From contig NZ_BDCU01000018.1 in the NCBI RefSeq assembly GCF_001618425.1, forward strand, positions 496,001 to 560,000: a stretch of 64,000 nucleotides of DNA, written 5' to 3'. Below the pieces are notes generated by a model. That model made no database searches. It was not told where the DNA came from and saw only the letters and a list, made by a program, of their open reading frames with translations. The position numbers and the translations under genes are program-made. Shown here piece after piece: positions 9,449 through 18,031 of the stretch (position 1 is the stretch's first letter; each line of letters begins with the position of its first letter). This DNA is from Nocardia fusca NBRC 14340 (GTDB lineage: Bacteria; Actinomycetota; Actinomycetes; Mycobacteriales; Mycobacteriaceae).

Positions 9449-10210
9449 ATGGAGATTCAGGGAACACGTGCAGTCGTCGTCGGAGGCGCCTCCGGGATGG
9501 GCCGGGCCAGCGCCGAGCTCCTGGCCGCGCGCGGGGCGAAGGTCGTGATCGTCGACCGGACCGCCGGTGAGGGCAACAAGGTCGCGGCCGATCTCGGTGG
9601 TTCCTTCTTCGAGGCCGATGTCACCGACCACGCGGGAGTCGAAACCGTGCTGGCCGACGCGGTGGCCGAACTGGGCGGCCTCGACATCGCCGTCAACACC
9701 GCCGGCGGCGGGATCGCCAAACGCACCCTGTCCAAAACAGGCCCGCACGATCTGGAATCGTTCACCCGGATCATCAACTTGAACCTGATCGCCACCTTCA
9801 ACCTCAACCGGTTGCAGGCCTGGCATATGAGCCAGGGCGAACCGAACGCCGACGGCGAACGCGGGGTCATCATCAACACCGCCTCGATTGCCGCCTTCGA
9901 GGGCCAGATCGGGCAGGTCGCCTACACCGCCGCCAAGGCCGGTATCGCCGGCATGGCGTTGACCATGGCGCGCGACCTCGGCTCGGTCGGGGTCCGGGTG
10001 CTGGCCATCGCGCCGTCGCTCTTCGATACCGGCATCCTCGCCGGAGTGCCCGAGGAGATGGTCACCCCGCTGGTCGCGGGCAATGCCTTCCCCAAGCGGA
10101 TGGGACGCCCGGAGGAGTACGCGAAGCTGGCCGCCGCGATTGTCGAGAACGGCATGCTCAATGGCCAGTGTCTGCGCCTGGACGCCGGAATGCGCTTCGC
10201 GCCCAAGTGA
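9449..10210 (+). CDS. Short-chain dehydrogenase, 3-hydroxyacyl-CoA dehydrogenase-like
   Basis: A 253-residue classical SDR. The nucleotide-binding motif is GGASGMGRA, followed by VVIVDR, whose Asp suggests NAD rather than NADP. NTAGGG corresponds to the NNAG motif, and the catalytic Tyr-Lys pair is in VAYTAAKAG. The long loop after the central strand and the overall layout resemble type II 3-hydroxyacyl-CoA dehydrogenases (HSD10/FabG-like), enzymes of beta-oxidation. ATG at 9449 is preceded by GAGAAAGACGGGA. The 213 bases upstream contain the candidate promoter and inverted repeat; TesB follows after 178 bases and could be cotranscribed. Confidence 0.83.
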   Translation: MEIQGTRAVVVGGASGMGRASAELLAARGAKVVIVDRTAGEGNKVAADLGGSFFEADVTDHAGVETVLADAVAELGGLDIAVNTAGGGIAKRTLSKTGPHDLESFTRIINLNLIATFNLNRLQAWHMSQGEPNADGERGVIINTASIAAFEGQIGQVAYTAAKAGIAGMALTMARDLGSVGVRVLAIAPSLFDTGILAGVPEEMVTPLVAGNAFPKRMGRPEEYAKLAAAIVENGMLNGQCLRLDAGMRFAPK

Positions 10211-10293
10211 ATCACCGCGAACCGGGGCCCGGGCGGGCGCGCGGCCCGGCCGGGCCGCGGAGTCGTGCGGGGAGTCGGCGCCCGGCCGCGCCG

Positions 10294-10323
10294 GGCACCG
10301 GCACCGGCACCGGCACCGGCACC
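10294..10323. repeat. Five tandem copies of GGCACC
   Basis: A perfect 5 x 6 bp microsatellite lies in the gap between the SDR and TesB genes, about 65 bases upstream of the TesB start. In this position a change in copy number would alter leader length or promoter spacing without changing a protein. Confidence 0.9.
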
Positions 10324-10388
10324 ATAATGGGATCCGACCTTGTCCGACACCGCGGCACACGGCCGTATCGCGCCCCACGGAGGTGGCC

Positions 10389-11270
10389 ATGACCCTGGAG
10401 AGCGTGCGGCCCGCGGAATCGGTGGCCGACCGGCTCGCTCTCGAACGCGTCGGAGACCATCGCTTCCGCGGGCGCGCCCACGACGGACCCGCACGCCGCA
10501 GCTACGGGGGCGAAGTCGCGGGTCAGGCGGTGCTGGCGGCGGGGCTGACCGCACCGGCGGACCGGCCCATCCATTCCGCACAGACCTATTTCCTGCTTCC
10601 GGGCGACACCACCGTGCCCACCGAATTCGTGGTGGAGCCGGTGCGGGACGGCGGCTCGTTCTCCACCCGGCGGGTCGAGGCCATCCAGAACGGTCACGTG
10701 ATCTTCACGATGCTCGCCTCGTTCCATCGCCCCGAGGACGGCCTGGCCCATCAGGTCGCCGCCCTCGACACCCCCGGCCCCGACGAGGTGCCCGATCTCG
10801 CGGAGGCCTTCGGCGAGCATCCCGAAGCCCTGCGTTGGACCACCACCTTCCTCGACGCCCTCGGGGTGGACGCCCGGTTCCCCGATCCGCCCGCCCGCGC
10901 GCACGCCATGCGCGGAGTCGTCTCCGGTCCCCGGCAGCGGGTGTGGCTGCGCACCCGGGTGCCGGTGCCCGATTCGGGTTTGGAGCAGGCCGCGTGCCTG
11001 ATGTATCTGAGCGATCTACTGCTGCTCTCGGCGACCACCGGACCGCACGGTGAGGCCCTGCGCGACCGGGAACTCCAGGTGGCCACGGTCAACCATTCGA
11101 TCTGGTTCCACGCGCCGCTGCGGGTCGACGAGTGGTTCCTGCACGATCAGTACGGGCGCTGGGCAGGTGGTGGCCGCGGGCTCGCGCACGGCGAGATCCT
11201 GGACCGGGCGGGCCGCTTGTGCGCGACCACGATGCAGGAGGGACTGATCCGTCCCCGTCCGTCCCGCTGA
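10389..11270 (+). CDS. Acyl-CoA thioesterase II (TesB-like)
   Basis: A 293-residue double-hotdog thioesterase that hydrolyses medium- or long-chain acyl-CoA to free fatty acid and CoA. Landmarks are RSYGGEVAGQAVLAA in the first hotdog, the IHSAQTYFL strand with PGD, and in the second hotdog YLSDLLLL, VNHSIWFHAPLRVDEW and the C-terminal TTMQEGLIR. The Asp of YLSD, the Ser/His region of NHSIWFH and the Gln of MQEG match the Asp-Thr/Ser-Gln catalytic set of TesB. ATG at 10389 has a GGAGG site seven bases upstream. It follows the SDR gene on the same strand, consistent with a fatty-acid or acyl-CoA turnover unit. Confidence 0.88.
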   Translation: MTLESVRPAESVADRLALERVGDHRFRGRAHDGPARRSYGGEVAGQAVLAAGLTAPADRPIHSAQTYFLLPGDTTVPTEFVVEPVRDGGSFSTRRVEAIQNGHVIFTMLASFHRPEDGLAHQVAALDTPGPDEVPDLAEAFGEHPEALRWTTTFLDALGVDARFPDPPARAHAMRGVVSGPRQRVWLRTRVPVPDSGLEQAACLMYLSDLLLLSATTGPHGEALRDRELQVATVNHSIWFHAPLRVDEWFLHDQYGRWAGGGRGLAHGEILDRAGRLCATTMQEGLIRPRPSR

Positions 11271-11289
11271 CTCCGGCCCCCTCGCGCGG

Positions 11290-12306
11290 CTACGCGCTCT
11301 CGCCGGCCGCAGCCGCCCGCGGGGCCACCGCCGGGACCTCGCCCGCGGCCGGGCGGTGCGGCGATCCGAGCACGAACTCGACGCCGGTCAGCTCTTCGGC
11401 GATCGCCCACAGCCGGCGACCGGCCGCGGGGTCCGCGGCTGCGGTCGGCGTGGGCAATCGCACCGGCGGGCCGACCAGTCCCCACCGCTGCACCGGACCG
11501 TAGAACCCGGCACCGGGTACCGCCGGGTCGAGGGCGGCCCGGAGCACCGACCGGGCGCCCGCCTCGGGTGTCTGGGTGACCGGACGCGCCAGCGTCATCA
11601 CCACATTGCTGTAGGCGATCCGGACCAGCAGACTCTGATCACGCAGAATGGTCGACCGCACCCCGCCGGGGTGGGCGCCGACCGACAGCGCTGGCGAACC
11701 CGCGGCCGCCAGCCGGCGCTGCAATTCGACCATGAACGTCATAGCGGCCATTTTCGAGCGCGAGTAGGTCACCAGCCGGCCGAAGCTGCGCTCGGACTGC
11801 AGGTCCTCGAAATCCAGTGCCGCGTTGCGGCGTCCGTGGCTCAGGCTGCCCACACTGACGATCCGGCCCGCCGGGGCGGCGGTGATCAGATCGGCCAGCT
11901 GGGCGGTCAACGCGAAATGCCCGAGAAAGTTGATCCCGAAATCGCTTTCGAATCCGTCGACGGTCGGCGTCCAGCTACCGGCTACCACACCCGCGTTGTT
12001 GATCAGCAGGTCTAGTCCGGGAAGTTCGCCGTGCAACCGTCGCGCGCAGGCGGCGACCGAGCTCAGATCACCGATATCCACATGCGCGGGCCGGATGTCG
12101 GCGCCCGGTACCGAGTCCTCGATATCGGCCTTCGCCGTCGCGGCGGCGATATCGTTACGGCAGGCGAGCACGACCGTCGCGCCCCGGCGGGCCAGGCCCC
12201 GGGCGATTTCGAGTCCGATGCCGGTGTTCGCGCCGGTCACCACGGCGGTACGACCCGACTGGTCGGGTGCGTCGGCCACTGTCCACGGTTCGTTCGAAGC
12301 GCTCAC
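11290..12306 (-). CDS. Short-chain dehydrogenase, retinol/protochlorophyllide-reductase-like
   Basis: An SDR of about 338 residues with VVTGANTGIGLEIARGLA as NAD(P)-binding motif, LACRN after strand 2 (Arg suggests NADPH), LLINNAGV, and the catalytic YSRSKMA. The substrate segment HPGGVRSTIL and the C-terminal extension of about 60 residues fit the RDH/WWOX-like group common in actinobacteria; substrates are usually unknown. Start choice is uncertain: GTG at 12306 gives an N-terminus of conventional length, and GTG at 12360 adds 18 residues. It converges with TesB, with only 19 bases between the stops. Confidence 0.82.
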   Translation of the reverse strand: MSASNEPWTVADAPDQSGRTAVVTGANTGIGLEIARGLARRGATVVLACRNDIAAATAKADIEDSVPGADIRPAHVDIGDLSSVAACARRLHGELPGLDLLINNAGVVAGSWTPTVDGFESDFGINFLGHFALTAQLADLITAAPAGRIVSVGSLSHGRRNAALDFEDLQSERSFGRLVTYSRSKMAAMTFMVELQRRLAAAGSPALSVGAHPGGVRSTILRDQSLLVRIAYSNVVMTLARPVTQTPEAGARSVLRAALDPAVPGAGFYGPVQRWGLVGPPVRLPTPTAAADPAAGRRLWAIAEELTGVEFVLGSPHRPAAGEVPAVAPRAAAAGESA

Positions 12307-12386
12307 GGCATCTATCCAGTCCCAGCACGATTCACGCCGCCCCTCGACCTGGATGGTCACCTGCCGGAGGCAGCCGGCCCAGCCGA

Positions 12387-12417
12387 AGTATAAGGCTATT
12401 CTCGCGATGAGAGAATA
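12387..12417 (-). promoter_or_regulatory. Promoter and 7-7-7 inverted repeat upstream of the SDR gene
   Basis: On the minus strand a TATACT -10 box (12387-12392) lies upstream of the SDR gene. Behind it TATTCTC (12397-12403) and GAGAATA (12411-12417) form a perfect inverted repeat with seven-base arms, covering the spacer and -35 region. The stretch is AT-rich in a GC-rich background, as expected for an operator. No regulator gene is adjacent. Confidence 0.4.
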
Positions 12418-12463
12418 CTATTTCCATGGCTGGAATCCGATACGATCGGCCGGCGCCCGCGCC

Positions 12464-12983
12464 TCACCCGTTCCCGGGCAGACCCGCCGGACCGTCCGGC
12501 CCCGAACGCTCGCCCTTACGCCCGACACCGCCCAGCAGCAGCCGTTCCTCGGCCGTCCGCGGCGACCGCGGGGGCCCCGAGGGCCACCACTCGTCCACCG
12601 GGACCACCCCGGGATCGACCAGTTCGAGCCCGTCGAAATAGGAAACGATCTCCTCCCGGCTCCGGTACCAGCCGCTCCCCAGCCCCTGCTCCAGAAAACG
12701 CCGTTCCACCTCCCGGGCGAGCTCGTGCCCGGGCGAGCCGTCGGCCGGATCCCAGTAGTGGGTGATCGCCACGAAACAGGTACACCGTGTCCTCGTTGGT
12801 CTCCAGCAGCACCCGGCCGTGCGCGACACACATCGGGTCGTTGTCCAGGTACACGACCCGGGCCCACGGGTTCACCAGCTGGGCTATCTCATGGGTATTG
12901 CCCACGGCCGGCAACCCGGCACCCACGTCCAGGAACTGATCCACCCCCACGATTCCCGCGAGATACCGGATCACCCGGCGCAT
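12464..12983 (-). pseudogene. Broken DUF574-type SAM-dependent methyltransferase
   Basis: Two frames carry consecutive parts of a DUF574 (Methyltransf_19) protein. The first (from 12983) reads VIRYLAGIVGVDQFLDVGAG, then GNTHEIAQLVNPWARVVYLD and DNDP, the SAM-binding core of the family. The second (ending at 12464) reads ITHYWDP, ERRFLEQGLGSGWYRSREEI and SYFDGLELVDPGVVPVDEWW, the family C-terminus. They join near 12790 with a frameshift and with the middle of the protein missing; the usual first 70-80 residues are also absent. The gene is therefore N-truncated, internally deleted and frameshifted. Confidence 0.75.
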
Positions 12984-13259
12984 CCAGGGTAAGTTTTCGC
13001 TTCCCGGGCGCGAGAGATTTCGTTCTTGTCCGGTCCTGCCGGATGGCGGGACACCGTCCGGGCGGTCTCCGCGCCGCCGGCCGCGTCCGTCCAGGCGCCA
13101 CTCGACGTCCTCCCGCAGCGAGCGCGCCGGGTGCCGCCCGATTCACCGGAAGCAGCCGCCGGGAATCGGCACGCACACTACAGTATTCCTACCGGCGCGC
13201 GCTCGTCCCCGGCCTGCACCGCGTGCGGTACCCATGGTCTGCCGAGCTCGGAGCCGCTC

Positions 13260-14534
13260 ATGAACCCTGCCGACAGCGCCCCGGCCACCACCCGCCGCTT
13301 CCACCGGCTCGATATCTCCGGACCGGCGTTCTGGACCCGTGACTTCGCGGCCCGCGACGAAGTGTTCGCTCGGTTGCGCGCCGAACCCGGACTCACCTGG
13401 CACGCACCGGCGCCCGCTGTCTTCCCGCACTCCGAACCCGGATTCTGGGCGGTGACCCGGCAGCGCGATATCGCCTACATCAGCCGCCACCCGGACCTGT
13501 TCACCTCGGGCCTGGGTATCAGCATGGACCCCATGCCGGTGGAACTGCAGCGGCCGACGACCTTCTTCCTCACCATGGACCCACCGCAGCACACCCGGTA
13601 CCGGCGCCTCATCAGCGCCGCGTTCACCCCGAAACAGGTGCGCCGCATCGAATCACAGATCCGCGCCAACGCCGCCGAGATCGTCGACGAGTTCCTCGCC
13701 GACCTGCGCGGCGAGCGACCGGTGGACCTCGTGGACAGGCTCTCCCGCAAACTCCCCATGCGTACCGTCTCGGACATGATCGGCATCGACCGCGCCGACC
13801 GGGAGACCGTCGCGTATGCGGCCGAGGCGATGTTCGGCTCCACCGACGAGGAATACGCGAGCCTCGAGGACCGAGCCGATTTCTTCATGTCCCAGTTCAC
13901 CATCCTGCACAGCGCCGCAACCGAACTCGCCGCGCGCCGCCGCCGCGCGCCACGCGACGACCTGATGTCCGCGATCGTGGCCGCGGAGGTGGACGGCCAC
14001 CGCCTCACCGACGAGGAAATCGGCGCGTTCATGGTCCTGCTCGCTTCCGCGGGGAACGACACCACGAAACAGACCACCTCCCACGGCTTCAAAGCGCTGA
14101 TCGATTATCCGGCGCAGCGCGAATGGCTGCTCGAGGATCCGGCGGCGCGGCTCGGCGGCGCGGTCGAGGAGTTCATCCGCTGGGCGACGCCGGTCGTTCA
14201 TTTCGCCCGGCACGCGGTGACCGATACCGAGGTCGCGGGCACCCGGGTGCGGGCGGGCGAGAAACTGGTTCTGTTCTACTGTTCGGCCAATCGCGACGAG
14301 GCCGCACTCGACGCGCCCCATATCTTCGACCTCACCCGCGACCCCAATCCACATTTCGGTTTCGGCGGCGGCGGGGCCCATTTCTGCCTGGGCGCGTGGC
14401 TGGCCAGGATGCAACTGCGGCTTCTCTTCCACGAACTGCTCCCCCGGATCCCCGAGGTGGTGCTCGGCGACCCGGAGTACGTCCACAGCGATTTCGTCCA
14501 CGGCATCAAACGGATGCCGGTGCGGCGCGCTTGA
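13260..14534 (+). CDS. Cytochrome P450
   Basis: A 424-residue soluble class I P450 monooxygenase. All signatures are present: I-helix oxygen-activation motif AGNDTT, the ExxR pair in EEFIRW, the PPQHTRYRRL segment of helix C, and the haem-binding loop HFGFGGGGAHFCLGAWLAR with the thiolate Cys (codon near 14386). The general layout resembles the CYP125/CYP142/CYP124 group of mycolic-acid bacteria, which hydroxylate sterol side chains or methyl-branched lipids, but family assignment needs an alignment. No ferredoxin or ferredoxin reductase gene is nearby. ATG at 13260 has GGAG upstream. The 276 bases before it hold no gene I can support. Confidence 0.9.
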   Translation: MNPADSAPATTRRFHRLDISGPAFWTRDFAARDEVFARLRAEPGLTWHAPAPAVFPHSEPGFWAVTRQRDIAYISRHPDLFTSGLGISMDPMPVELQRPTTFFLTMDPPQHTRYRRLISAAFTPKQVRRIESQIRANAAEIVDEFLADLRGERPVDLVDRLSRKLPMRTVSDMIGIDRADRETVAYAAEAMFGSTDEEYASLEDRADFFMSQFTILHSAATELAARRRRAPRDDLMSAIVAAEVDGHRLTDEEIGAFMVLLASAGNDTTKQTTSHGFKALIDYPAQREWLLEDPAARLGGAVEEFIRWATPVVHFARHAVTDTEVAGTRVRAGEKLVLFYCSANRDEAALDAPHIFDLTRDPNPHFGFGGGGAHFCLGAWLARMQLRLLFHELLPRIPEVVLGDPEYVHSDFVHGIKRMPVRRA

Positions 14535-14825
14535 TCAGACCGCGAAGATCATCGCGCGCCCCGACCGCCGCCGACGCACATCGCCGCCACTCCGATCCCG
14601 CCGCGGCGCAGCAGTTCGTAGAGCAGTGTCGCGGCCATCCGGGCCCGGACGCGGCAATCGGATGACCGAGACAGCAACCACTTCCGGAGTAATTGACCAG
14701 TTCCTCATCCACGCCGTATTCGCGGCAGGCGGCGATCGGCACCGATGCGAAGGCCTCATCGGCCTCCCACTGCGCGATATCGCCGGGTTCCGGTCCGGCG
14801 CGGCGCGGCACCTTGCCGATCACGG
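14535..14825 (-). pseudogene. C-terminal remnant of a thiolase
   Basis: The minus strand encodes EADEAFASVPIA, LGHPIAASG and, after frameshifts, MAATLLYELLRRGG and VAAMCVGGGRGA. These are the active-site NEAFAS, GHPxGAS and CxGGGxG blocks of thiolase C-terminal domains, in the right order and spacing. At least two frameshifts (near 14640 and 14555) and the absence of the N-terminal two thirds show that this is a decayed acetyl-CoA acetyltransferase. It overlaps nothing else and runs up to the P450 stop codon. Confidence 0.72.
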
Positions 14826-14999
14826 CGACCGCAACCCAGACCGGTATCGCGCCGCGCCACCACCCGCCGGGATCCCGGAGACGGTCGCGGACCAGCGGGT
14901 TCAACACCACGGACTACGACCGAACCGGGCGGTGGGCTGACACACCGTGAGTCTTTCGGTGCGCCGGATCCGATCCACGCTCGCGCTAGGTTGGTCGGC

Positions 15000-15695
15000 G
15001 TGGTGCAACCACTGGCGAGCGAGTTCTCGGCGTACGGAGTATCGCACTGGGTTGTGCTGGCGGTGTTCGCGGTGGGAGCGGTCGCGGTCGTCGCGATCGG
15101 TCGGCGGGAGCGGACCGGGGACGGCTCCAGCCACTTCGGCCCGGTGTTCGGCTGGGTGACGCTCGGGCTGTATCTGGTGATCTATCTGGCCGCGATGTTC
15201 CCGCCGGCGATCGATCGTTCGGTGCCGCTGCGGTTGACCGATCTGGCGACCCTCGTCGCCGGGTACGCGCTGGTGACGCGGCGACGGTGGGCGTACGCGC
15301 TGACCTATTACTGGTGTCTCACCCTGAGCACACAGGCGCTCATATCGCCGGCGTTGGAGACCGACGACTTCCCGGATCACGAGTTCCTGGCGTTCTGGGC
15401 GATCCACCTGCTCGTCGTCTGGGCGGCGATCTACCTGACCTGGGGTGTGGGTATGCGGCCGGATTGGGGCAGCTACCGGTTTGCGGTGACCGCGACAGTG
15501 GTGTGGGTCGCGGTGACCTTCGTCTTCAATTCGGTGGCCGCCACCAACTACGGGTTCGTCAACCGGAAACCCGCGACACTGTCGCTGCTCGACGTTCTGG
15601 GGCCGTGGCCGTGGTACCTGGGCACGGTGGCCGCGCTGTTGCTCGCGGTGTGGGCGTTGATGACCTGGCCTTGGGTCCGGAACCGGCGGCAGTAG
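15000..15695 (+). CDS. YwaF/TIGR02206-type integral membrane protein
   Basis: A membrane protein of about 231 residues with six or seven hydrophobic segments, including HWVVLAVFAVGAVAVVAIG, LGLYLVIYLAAMF, FLAFWAIHLLVVWAAIYL and VTATVVWVAVTFVFN. The segments PLRLTDLATLVAG and NYGFVNRKP, with two consecutive PWP-containing motifs near the end, match the YwaF (TIGR02206) family, whose role is unknown. Two adjacent GTG codons (15000 and 15003) could start it. It stands alone; a thiolase remnant lies upstream and a small DUF1059 gene downstream. Confidence 0.75.
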   Translation: MVQPLASEFSAYGVSHWVVLAVFAVGAVAVVAIGRRERTGDGSSHFGPVFGWVTLGLYLVIYLAAMFPPAIDRSVPLRLTDLATLVAGYALVTRRRWAYALTYYWCLTLSTQALISPALETDDFPDHEFLAFWAIHLLVVWAAIYLTWGVGMRPDWGSYRFAVTATVVWVAVTFVFNSVAATNYGFVNRKPATLSLLDVLGPWPWYLGTVAALLLAVWALMTWPWVRNRRQ

Positions 15696-15905
15696 TTCGC
15701 TCTCGCCCGATCGAACCGGGTCGAGAGGTCCATCTGCCCGAAATCCGGCGCTTGGCTCGGTGCCGCAGATAATTTCCCGAATCGGTGCTGCCCGTCGAGT
15801 AGGCCGTCGAGCTCGTCATGAATAGGCGGCCTCCGATAGCCGTCGTGCCGGCCGCCGGAGACGTACGCTGTTCCCGATCGTTCCACGCGAAGAGAGGAAT
15901 TCCCC

Positions 15906-16052
15906 GTGAAGACAAGGCTCAACTGCCCCTGTGGTGAGCATCTGACCGGCGCCACCGAGGACGAACTGGTCGACGTCGTGCGCAAACATCTCACCGAGAA
16001 CCACCCCGGCCACGATTACTCGCGCGACGAGATCCTGTTCATCGCGTACTGA
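15906..16052 (+). CDS. Small DUF1059-type protein
   Basis: A 48-residue protein starting at GTG 15906 with AGAGAGG ten bases upstream. It contains an N-terminal CPCGEHLTG pair of cysteines followed by EDELVDVVRKHLTENHPG and a terminal DEILFIAY. The CxCG...ED(E)....H.....H pattern is that of the DUF1059 family, possibly a small metal-binding protein. Function is unknown. The about 200 bases upstream hold no gene that I can support. Confidence 0.7.
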   Translation: MKTRLNCPCGEHLTGATEDELVDVVRKHLTENHPGHDYSRDEILFIAY

Positions 16053-16176
16053 CCTGGCGCACCGGCCTCGTCCGGGCCGGTAATCCGCGGTCCGGTCCGC
16101 GGAACCGTGTTACGAGTGCACCGGAGGCACCGTGGTATATGGATCTGGGCGGCACCGCTCGCCGGGAAGGATCCTC

Positions 16177-16890
16177 ATGGACGACCACACACTCGCCGCG
16201 ACATTGGCCGGCGAAGCCGGGGAACTGCTACTCGGCATCCGGGAACTCGGTGGCGCTGTCGGCGACCGGCGGTCCGACAGCTTACTGCTCGGGCGGCTGG
16301 CCGCCGAACGCCCGGCGGACGCGGTGCTCTCGGAGGAATCACCCGACGACGGCGACCGCGTCCGGCAGTCCCGGGTGTGGATCGTCGACCCACTCGACGG
16401 GACCCGGGAATACGGTGAGCCCGCGCGAAAGGACTGGGCGGTACACGTGGCACTCGCGGTGGACGGAAAGCCCGCCGCGGGAGCGGTCGCGCTCCCGGCC
16501 GAGGGTCTGGTGCTGCACACCGGCCGGCCGCCGGTCCTCCCACCACCGCCGCCGCCCGGGACCGTGCGGGTGGCGCTCTCGCGCAGCCGACCGTCCTTCG
16601 AGGTCCGGCGGTTGGTGGCCCGGCTGGGGGCGACCGAAGTTCCGATGGGCTCGGCCGGCGCCAAGGCCATGGCGGTGGTCCGGGGAATCGCCGATGTCTA
16701 CGCCCATTCGGGCGGCCAGTACGAGTGGGATTCCTGCGCGCCGGTCGCGGTGGCGGCCGCGGCCGGGTTGCACGTCTCCCGCCTGGACGGAAGCCCGCTG
16801 ATCTACAACCGCCCCGATCCCTATCTCCCCGACCTGCTGATCTGCCGCCCCGAACTGGCCGAACTGGCCCTGAAGGCGCTGTCGGAGTAG
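16177..16890 (+). CDS. cysQ: CysQ-like 3'(2'),5'-bisphosphate nucleotidase
   Basis: A 237-residue inositol-monophosphatase-fold phosphatase. Metal-binding motifs are intact: LSEES (first Glu), WIVDPLDGTREY (DPLDGT) and the C-terminal YEWDSCAP. Family members dephosphorylate PAP or PAPS in sulfate assimilation, or inositol phosphates; the short length and residues around DGTREY fit actinobacterial CysQ. A proline-rich loop (PPVLPPPPPPG) is inserted before the second half. ATG at 16177 has GGAAGGA upstream; the frame is open 15 codons further. No sulfate-assimilation genes are in the window. Confidence 0.8.
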   Translation: MDDHTLAATLAGEAGELLLGIRELGGAVGDRRSDSLLLGRLAAERPADAVLSEESPDDGDRVRQSRVWIVDPLDGTREYGEPARKDWAVHVALAVDGKPAAGAVALPAEGLVLHTGRPPVLPPPPPPGTVRVALSRSRPSFEVRRLVARLGATEVPMGSAGAKAMAVVRGIADVYAHSGGQYEWDSCAPVAVAAAAGLHVSRLDGSPLIYNRPDPYLPDLLICRPELAELALKALSE

Positions 16891-17022
16891 CACACCCGAC
16901 GGCCCCGGGCCGCCGCGCACCTCCGCGCCGGTCCTGGCCCGTTCGCGATTCCGGTGCGTGCGCGGCGCGTCCCGGGCGGCACACAATGGTCGGATGTGTT
17001 CGCAACGACAGGAGAACGGCAA

Positions 17023-17844
17023 GTGAGCGGTCGACTATCCGGCAGAGTAGCTTTCGTCACCGGCGCGGCGCGCGGTCAGGGCCGGGCCCACGCGGTCCGG
17101 CTGGCGGCCGAAGGCGCCGATATCATCGCGGTGGACCTGTGCGGTCCGCTGCCGCCCGCGGTCCCCTACGACGCCGCGACTCCCGGCGATCTCGACGAGA
17201 CCATCCGCCTGGTCGAGGAAACCGGCCGCAAGATCGTCGCCGACGTGGCCGATACCCGGGACCCGGCCGCGCTGCGGGCCGCGGTCGACGCCGGGATGGC
17301 CGCGTTCGGCCGACTCGACGTGATCGTCGCCAACGCCGGGATCTGCATCCCCGAACCGTGGGACGCCATCACCCCGGAGTCGTTCCAGGCGGTTCTCGAC
17401 ACCAATGTCACCGGCACCTGGAATACCGTGGTGGCCGGTGCGCACCGGATCATCGAGGGTGGGCGGGGTGGCTCGATCATCCTGATCAGTTCCGCCTCGG
17501 GTGTGGCGATGCAGCCTTTCATGGTCCACTACACCGCCAGCAAACACGCCGTCACCGGGATGGCCCGCGCCCTGGCGGCCGAACTCGGCAAGCATTCGAT
17601 CCGGGTCAACAGTGTCGCCCCCGGCCCGGTCGCCACGCCGATGGGTTCCGGGGATATGGTCGGCGCGCTCACCCGGGCCGCGGAGACCAACGAACTCCTG
17701 GCGCGGATGAACACTCCCCTGCTGCCGGAAGGTATCGCGCAGCCCGAGGACATCTCCGACGCGGTGTGCTGGCTGGCGAGTGACGAATCCCGGTTCGTCA
17801 CCGCTACCAGTATTTCGGTCGATCTGGGCGCGGCGCAGTACTGA
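17023..17844 (+). CDS. Mycofactocin-type SDR oxidoreductase
   Basis: A 273-residue SDR with the opening GRVAFVTGAARGQGRAHAV typical of mycofactocin-coupled SDRs, a long insert between strands 2 and 3 (AVDLCGPLPPAVPYDAAT, then DLDETIRLVEETGRKIVADV), NAGI, catalytic MVHYTASKHAV, and SVAPGPVATPM. Members of this group keep tightly bound NAD and are re-oxidised through the peptide-derived cofactor mycofactocin. GTG at 17023 is preceded by AGGAGAACGG. A 14-bp hairpin follows the gene, then the NDMA-type alcohol dehydrogenase. The mycofactocin biosynthesis genes are not in the window. Confidence 0.83.
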   Translation: MSGRLSGRVAFVTGAARGQGRAHAVRLAAEGADIIAVDLCGPLPPAVPYDAATPGDLDETIRLVEETGRKIVADVADTRDPAALRAAVDAGMAAFGRLDVIVANAGICIPEPWDAITPESFQAVLDTNVTGTWNTVVAGAHRIIEGGRGGSIILISSASGVAMQPFMVHYTASKHAVTGMARALAAELGKHSIRVNSVAPGPVATPMGSGDMVGALTRAAETNELLARMNTPLLPEGIAQPEDISDAVCWLASDESRFVTATSISVDLGAAQY

Positions 17845-17854
17845 GCCGCCGGTT

Positions 17855-17906
17855 CGCGGCAGCACCGCCCCCGGGTCCCCGCGCCTCCGTGCGCGGTGCT
17901 GCCGCG
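17855..17906 (+). terminator. 14-bp inverted repeat after the SDR gene
   Basis: CGCGGCAGCACCGC (17855-17868) and its perfect complement (17893-17906) are separated by 24 bases, ten bases after the SDR stop codon. There is no U-tract, as is usual for actinobacterial terminators. The large loop lowers certainty. Confidence 0.5.
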
Positions 17907-17942
17907 GCCCAGGCCCGGCGGACACCCTGCGGGAAAATTCGG

Positions 17943-17948
17943 TATAAC
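17943..17948 (+). promoter_or_regulatory. Candidate -10 box of the alcohol dehydrogenase gene
   Basis: TATAAC lies in an AT-richer part of the gap, 84 bases before the ATG at 18032. A poor -35-like GGACAC is found 18 bases further upstream. Only the -10 element is convincing. Confidence 0.3.
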
Positions 17949-18031
17949 ACTTTTCGAGAACGCCATTATCGGGCAATCTGGGTACTGCCGCGAACCGGCG
18001 CACGACACCGCCACGACAGTAAGGGAAGCCG

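Noticed and set aside
8078..10390. A 770-codon minus-strand frame across the MpaB-like and SDR genes
   Set aside because: No domain signature, spans two genes with clear motifs on the other strand, and is explained by GC-rich codon bias.
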